Below are positions 59,349 to 64,000 of a stretch of DNA of 64,000 nt, in pieces. Both the position numbers and the translations under genes were made by a program. The stretch is from contig NEEC01000004.1 of the NCBI GenBank assembly GCA_002189035.1, positions 124,001 through 188,000 on the forward strand, given 5' to 3'. The stretch comes from Utricularia gibba. Lineage: Eukaryota > Streptophyta > Magnoliopsida > Lamiales > Lentibulariaceae. The notes under the pieces were generated by a model, which saw only the letters and a list, made by a program, of their open reading frames with translations, had not been told where the DNA came from and ran no database searches. The first letter of the stretch is position 1. Each line of letters opens with the position of its first letter.

Positions 59349-61103
59349 ATGGCCTTGCTCCTCTTCTTTCTCTTGATCGTTCTGTCAGTTTCTTCTGCTG
59401 ATGAAGGTTCGTTTCTGCCGTAACTTCAGCTCCCCTTTCTCTTCTGTGTTTTGCTTGTGGTCTTACGTAATGTGCTTCTTGTTGCATTGCAGAGGCTTTC
59501 ATTGGGGTGAACATTGGAACAGAGCTCTCGGATATGCCTCACCCCACACAAGTTGCTGAACTGCTGAAATCTCAACAGATTCGTCATGTACGCCTCTATA
59601 ACGCTGATAGGGGAATGCTTGTTGCTCTTGCCAACACAGGAATCAAGGTTTCAATTTCTGTGCCAAATGATGAACTTTTAGCTGTTGGGGATCCAATTCC
59701 TCAGCTGCGAATTGGGTTTCTCAGAACGTGGTCGCTCATTACCCTGCTACAAATATTACAACAATCTGTGTCGGTTCTGAGGTTCTGACATCTGCACCTC
59801 ATTTAGCTCCTGTCCTTGTGAACGCACACAGGTTCATACATTCAGCACTTGTGGCTTCAAATCTTGATCGAGAAATCAAAGTTTCAAGCCCTCTTGCTTC
59901 TTCCATTGTTCTGGACTCTTTCCCGCCTTCTCAAGCTTTCTTCAATCGTTCTTGGAACTCTGTTTTAGTCCCAATGCTTAGGTTTCTGCAGTCCACAGAT
60001 TCGTACTTCATGATCAATATTTATTCGTATTACGAATACATCCAATCCAATGGGATAATCCCATTGGATTATGCACTTTTGAAGTCTCTTCCTCCAAACA
60101 AAGAAGCTGTGGATGCAAATACACTGCTGCATTATACCAATGTCTTTGATGCTGTGGTGGATGCTGCTTACTTTGCAATGGCTGATCTTAACATCACCAA
60201 CGTCCCTGTTCTAGTGACTGAATCCGGTTGGCCGTCCAAAGGCGGTTCCAATGAGCCGGACGCGACCTTGGAGAATGCAGATACCTACAACAGCAATCTG
60301 ATCAGACATGTGCTTAACAAGACAGGAACTCCAAAGCATCCTGGTATTTCAGTTAGTGCTTATATCTATGAACTGTACAATGAGGACATGAAACCAGGGC
60401 CCCTGTCTGAGAAGAACTGGGGCTTGTTCGACGCAAATGGAGCTCCGGTTTACATCTTGCGGTTGGCTGGATCCGGCTCCGTGTTGGCAAATGACACTAC
60501 TCACCAGACTTATTGTACTGCAAGAGACGGGGTGGATTCAAGAATGCTCCAAGCTGCTCTGGATTGGGCTTGCGGACCTGGAAAAGTGGATTGCTCTCCT
60601 CTGTTACAGGGGCACCCCTGCTATGAACCGGATACCGTGGCCGCACACGCGACGTATGCATTCGATACGTATTATCATCAGTCCGGTAGGACTCCGGGGA
60701 CCTGTGATTTCAACGGGGCTGCTGCAGTCACTACCACCAATCCAAGTAGGCACAGCAAATGAAATCTTTATGTCGCTTTAGTTTCAGATTATGGGTAAGC
60801 TAATCCATCCCCAACGCATCATTTTTTCAGGCCATGGTTCCTGCATTTTCCCTGGAAGGTACACAGACTGGGATGTTTTCCATACCAGCAACAGGCATAC
60901 GGAATTCCATACAAACCTTTGGTACATTTCCTAATTCGTTTGCATCTTTGTGCAGCAGCAACCGCAACACGACCCTTTTGAGAAACAGCACCGCACCGGC
61001 ATCGGGTTTGAAAAGCTCTAGCTCACGGCCAGGGTTCTCCCAGGCATGCAGCACCTTGTACTTCGGCTTGATGGTTTCATGGATTGTTGCTGCAGCATTG
61101 TAG
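59349..61103 (+). CDS. Glucan endo-1,3-beta-glucosidase (GH17 + X8/CBM43, GPI-type tail)
   Basis: Four exons: 59349-59406, 59493-60745, 60831-60858, 60956-61103; 495 aa after repair. A signal peptide (MALLLFFLLIVLSVSSADE) leads to the GH17 barrel, with FIGVNIGTELSDMP, the acid/base-type TICVGSEVL, and the nucleophile region VLVTESGWPSKGG. Next is an X8/CBM43 callose-binding module with paired Cys (YCTARDGVD...LDWACGPGKVDC...CYEPDTV...GTCDFNGAA). The tail NPSHGSCIFPGS, an N-glycosylated Ser/Thr-rich linker and a final hydrophobic stretch (STLYFGLMVSWIVAAAL) fit a GPI anchor. Such enzymes trim callose at plasmodesmata and cell walls. At 59687-59690 (GGGG) one G is missing: SNSSAANWVSQNVVAHYPA continues one frame away. 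The 28-base exon 3 is small but its splice sites and phases fit. Confidence 0.9.
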
Positions 61104-61344
61104 CGTAGACATGCAACTGAAAGATTTTTGTTTGGTTGTTGACAATCACAAAATGAGGCACAATTGCCCGTTTAGTCAGACTTCTTTACATGCGCGGAAG
61201 CAAACAAACTTTTAAAGTGCGGGAGCCAGTAGGTCAGCAAGAAAACAATTCGGGTGTGCAAACATCAAGTTAAAACTGAAGCATTAACGAGAGGGCGTAA
61301 CTAGGGCAGTCTGAAAGGAGTTTGAGGAGGGAACTTCCAAGAAT
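61104..61344. other. Tail-to-tail 3' UTR region (GH17 + / ALY -)
   Basis: Short converging 3' region; nothing else seen. Confidence 0.55.
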
Positions 61345-63234
61345 TTAAGATTCCATGGCTTCAGCATGATAACTATCGAGCTCCTTGTCAAGCTCTTCTG
61401 CGGATTTTTTGACCCACTGAGCTCCGCCCCGTCCCCTGCGTGCCTGTGTCTGTCCGCGCCCACGTCCATGTCCCCTGCCGGTCATGGTTCCACGACTCCT
61501 AACCTGCCAAAATGTTCGATTTGCGGCAGAAACACCTCCTCTTGGAATAGATGGCCCAGTCCCGGCAGCCCTGTAAATGATACACGACCTGATAAACATA
61601 TCTGACAGACAGTGACCAACATAATCAAGCACTCAACCACCATCAAGAAAGAGCCCTTCAGCAAAAGGATTGTTTCACTTACGCCATGACAACTGTACGC
61701 CTTTGCCCGGTTGTACCTCCAACAACATTAACACGAGGTGATACAGCAGTGTCAATACTGTCGCTCACTATCTCAAGTTTCATGGGCCTCCCGTCCAACT
61801 GAACATTGTTATATCGTCTCAGTGCTTGAATGACATCACTTCTCCGGAGGAAAATGACCTCAGCAGTGCCCTGGAAAAATCAGGACGAGGGAAAGAAATA
61901 AGGAACACGACGACCACGTCCGGACTAATTTGATAACATCAGCCACATAGCCCTCACAGAAAACACATCACTCGTTCATGAAGTGTACTTGTTAGTAATA
62001 TAAAGCACCATGGGGCGTGTAATCCAAAAAACTGAAGAAGCACCAAAATCAATCTTACACTTGGACGTCCATTTCTGTTGAAATGAACTGCATAACGGAC
62101 CAGCTCGCCAATCTCAGAGAAGAGCTCCTGGTTGGAAATATTTTTCAGTATGCGCCCAATACAAACCATTGCAAAAGTTGAAAACATTTGCTTAACAGGA
62201 TGCTTGTACCCTTATATCTTCATTTGTAACACGCATGTCCAGATTCGAAATATGCAATTTCGTACCAACTTCTCTACCAGACAAATCAGCTGCTTTAATA
62301 CTGTCTTCAACAAGACCATTATGCCAAGGCAAATTCTTGGTTGTTCGAATCGACTGATACAAGGAGACAGGGAAATCAATATACTTTACAACCAGAAAAC
62401 AGCATTTCACTTTTCATGTAAATGACATATCAGAAAAGTTCCAAGATGAAGACACCCCACAGGCTCAGAAAGAATTCTAACACCACTGCAAAATGAGGTA
62501 TGAAATTAGATATGACTGAGGAGATCCACTAGCAGACTGCGAGACAGCCAAACAGGCTTGGGCATTTTCAGAATGCCATTGATCCCTCAGCAAAAAAATT
62601 TCTCAAATAACCAAGACATCCACCAACTCCCCTTAAAAATTAAAGAACGAAACGATAGAGAGCCATCTGCTTATAAAAGTAGTAACACCTTGTCACTTTC
62701 CAGTTTTAGTTATAACAGTGAAAAGCACATCATGTGGGATCTGGGCTCTTCTAGATGTCATTCCAGATATAATCAAATCCACATTTCCATGGAAGGCATT
62801 CCAGTTATGACCAATAGGCAATTCGAACTGTACAAAATGTACCATAGGAGCTGCACAACCATCATATTCCACAAGGCGGACTCACAACTAACAGATTCTC
62901 TCACTGTTCACATACTGCAAGTTTCTCCATAAACCAAGGACATTCTTTTGTTTCTAATGCAACCACACAATCTTCATCGCGGTATTATAGCTTACGGATT
63001 TGTCAAGAAAATGCATAAGCTTCCATAATTCGGGCTTGCCTTGGCAATAGAAAATGCTGAAGGTCGAACATTTAGACCGAGTACATTTCTGCGTAGAGCC
63101 CCAGATACTCGGCCACCTCTCAATGCCCGTCCGCGCCCTCTTCCAAATTGAGCCCCTAAAAATGTTCTGCCTCCTCTATTAAGATTTCGCCTGTTCCTTA
63201 TCACATCATCCAAAGACACGTCCAAAGATGCCAT
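61345..63234 (-). CDS. ALY/REF mRNA export factor (THO complex subunit 4 type)
   Basis: Five exons: 63234-63040, 62353-62210, 62127-62059, 61870-61683, 61570-61345; 273 aa, frames all join. The N-terminal UAP56-binding motif LDVSLDDVIRNRR is followed by a Gly/Arg-rich region (GRGRGRALRGGR). The RRM (about 88-165) has RNP2 TKLHISNLDMRVTNEDIREL and RNP1 NGRPSGTAEVIF. A C-terminal RGG region (RGRGQTQARRGRGG) precedes the second conserved motif KKSAEELDKELDSYHAEAME. ALY proteins join the TREX complex and hand spliced mRNA to the export receptor in the nucleus. Intron 1 has a GC donor with a strong match (AAG|GCAAGC). An in-frame ATG three codons upstream (63243) exists, but MASLDVSLDD suits the family start. 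Confidence 0.92.
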
Positions 63235-64000
63235 TCGCAACAAGTCTGCATTTTTTTTACATAAGAACTACTTATAAAAAAAAATAAGAGAACGAATGAC
63301 GAACAATTATTTTAATCAGAAACAATATCAACTCATCATATACATAAGGTTAAATCGCGAACCAACAAAGAAAACAAAAAAAAAGATCTAACTCAAAACA
63401 AGATAAACAGTAGAGACTAAATCACACGAATATAATTAAGAAACAAGTAAAAAGGAATTGCAAACCTGAGATTGATAAAGCAGCAGTCTATCTATCGCCT
63501 TTCGATGTTGAGGAAACCGAACCCACCGCAAAAAGGTATCAGAAAACTAGGAATTCGAAATTTCGGAAGAGGGAAACAGTGCGAACTTTAGGATCAAAGG
63601 AATTGGGTAGAAGGGGAGCTGAGCGTCTGCAATTGTAGATCTAGGGTTCCAAAGGTCACTCAAAAGCGCGCAATCCCGCAGAGATACTTATGGTAAAAAG
63701 TTTCTCGGTCACTGGGCTTTTCCAGCCCAATATCATTTTGGGCTTCTAAACGCCATCTAAGGGGTATATTAGTAATAAACGAACATTCACCAGCATAATA
63801 TTCTGTTAATAAAAAACATGCAATTTTTTTATTACATTTAAAAATTAAAATACTAATAATTCATAACAAGATTATCCCAAAATCAATGAGTTAATGCGCT
63901 TTTTACATCATTAATTTTGTGTTTTTATTAATTCAATAGAACATGTTTAGAATGTGTATTAGGAAGATTTAGATTATGGTACCAACTATAAAAAAGTTGA
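63235..64000. other. ALY promoter/5' leader and AT-rich end of window
   Basis: 63235-63480 is A-rich and probably an intron of the 5' UTR (acceptor-like ends near 63240). 63480-63720 is the likely leader and promoter. From 63720 the DNA is AT-rich with no recognisable gene. Confidence 0.5.

Noticed and set aside
60831-61103. A second frame break in the GH17 gene after HGSCIFPG
   Set aside because: A 97-base intron (GT at 60859, AG at 60955) joins PG to SSNRNTT in phase, so no missing base is needed.

Overview
This is nuclear DNA from a flowering plant, most likely a eudicot. The genes are split by many short AT-rich GT-AG introns. Intergenic DNA is A+T-rich with homopolymer runs, and every recognised product belongs to a land-plant family (KANADI, HD-ZIP IV, REVEILLE, SKOR, PORR, plant-type GAD with a calmodulin-binding tail). 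I cannot name the species. I saw no transposon coding sequence, CRISPR array, rRNA or tRNA gene.

Layout. 1-13 kb: end of an unidentified gene, a TrhO/STR8-type rhodanese protein, an alpha/beta hydrolase, a DIVARICATA-type MYB, a thylakoid-type rubredoxin (RBD1-like), an LRAT-domain protein, a PORR organellar RNA-binding protein (-), and an archaeal-type cofactor-independent phosphoglycerate mutase. 13-25 kb: the DNA-repair protein NBS1, an uncharacterised MGSCFSKK-type protein (-), a two-domain DJ-1 protein, a pair of C/D-box snoRNAs (-) with their own telobox+TATA promoter, and a REVEILLE-type MYB. 25-36 kb: UDP-glucose pyrophosphorylase (21 exons), an HD-ZIP IV factor (-), glutamate decarboxylase. 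36-48 kb: a PRP38-type splicing factor (-), a KANADI GARP factor (-), then about 5.6 kb without a recognisable gene. 47-57 kb: two tandem SKOR-type outward K+ channel genes (-). 59-63 kb: a GH17 + X8/CBM43 beta-1,3-glucanase with a GPI-type tail, and an ALY/REF mRNA export factor (-). The genes are a normal mixture of housekeeping and developmental functions, not a pathway cluster.

Most striking technical observation: eleven frame breaks in ten otherwise well-conserved genes, each explained by exactly one missing base, nearly always at or beside a short G or C run. Two are shown directly by comparing the SKOR paralogues and one by comparing the two DJ-1 repeats. The uniform type argues for consensus errors in the assembly rather than for ten pseudogenes. 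Gene calls below therefore give the apparent reading and where the frame must be restored.

Most interesting biology: the two homologous box C/D snoRNA candidates, the downstream SKOR copy that has lost its C-terminal KHA domain, and three GC-AG introns. I did not find a convincing new multi-gene system.
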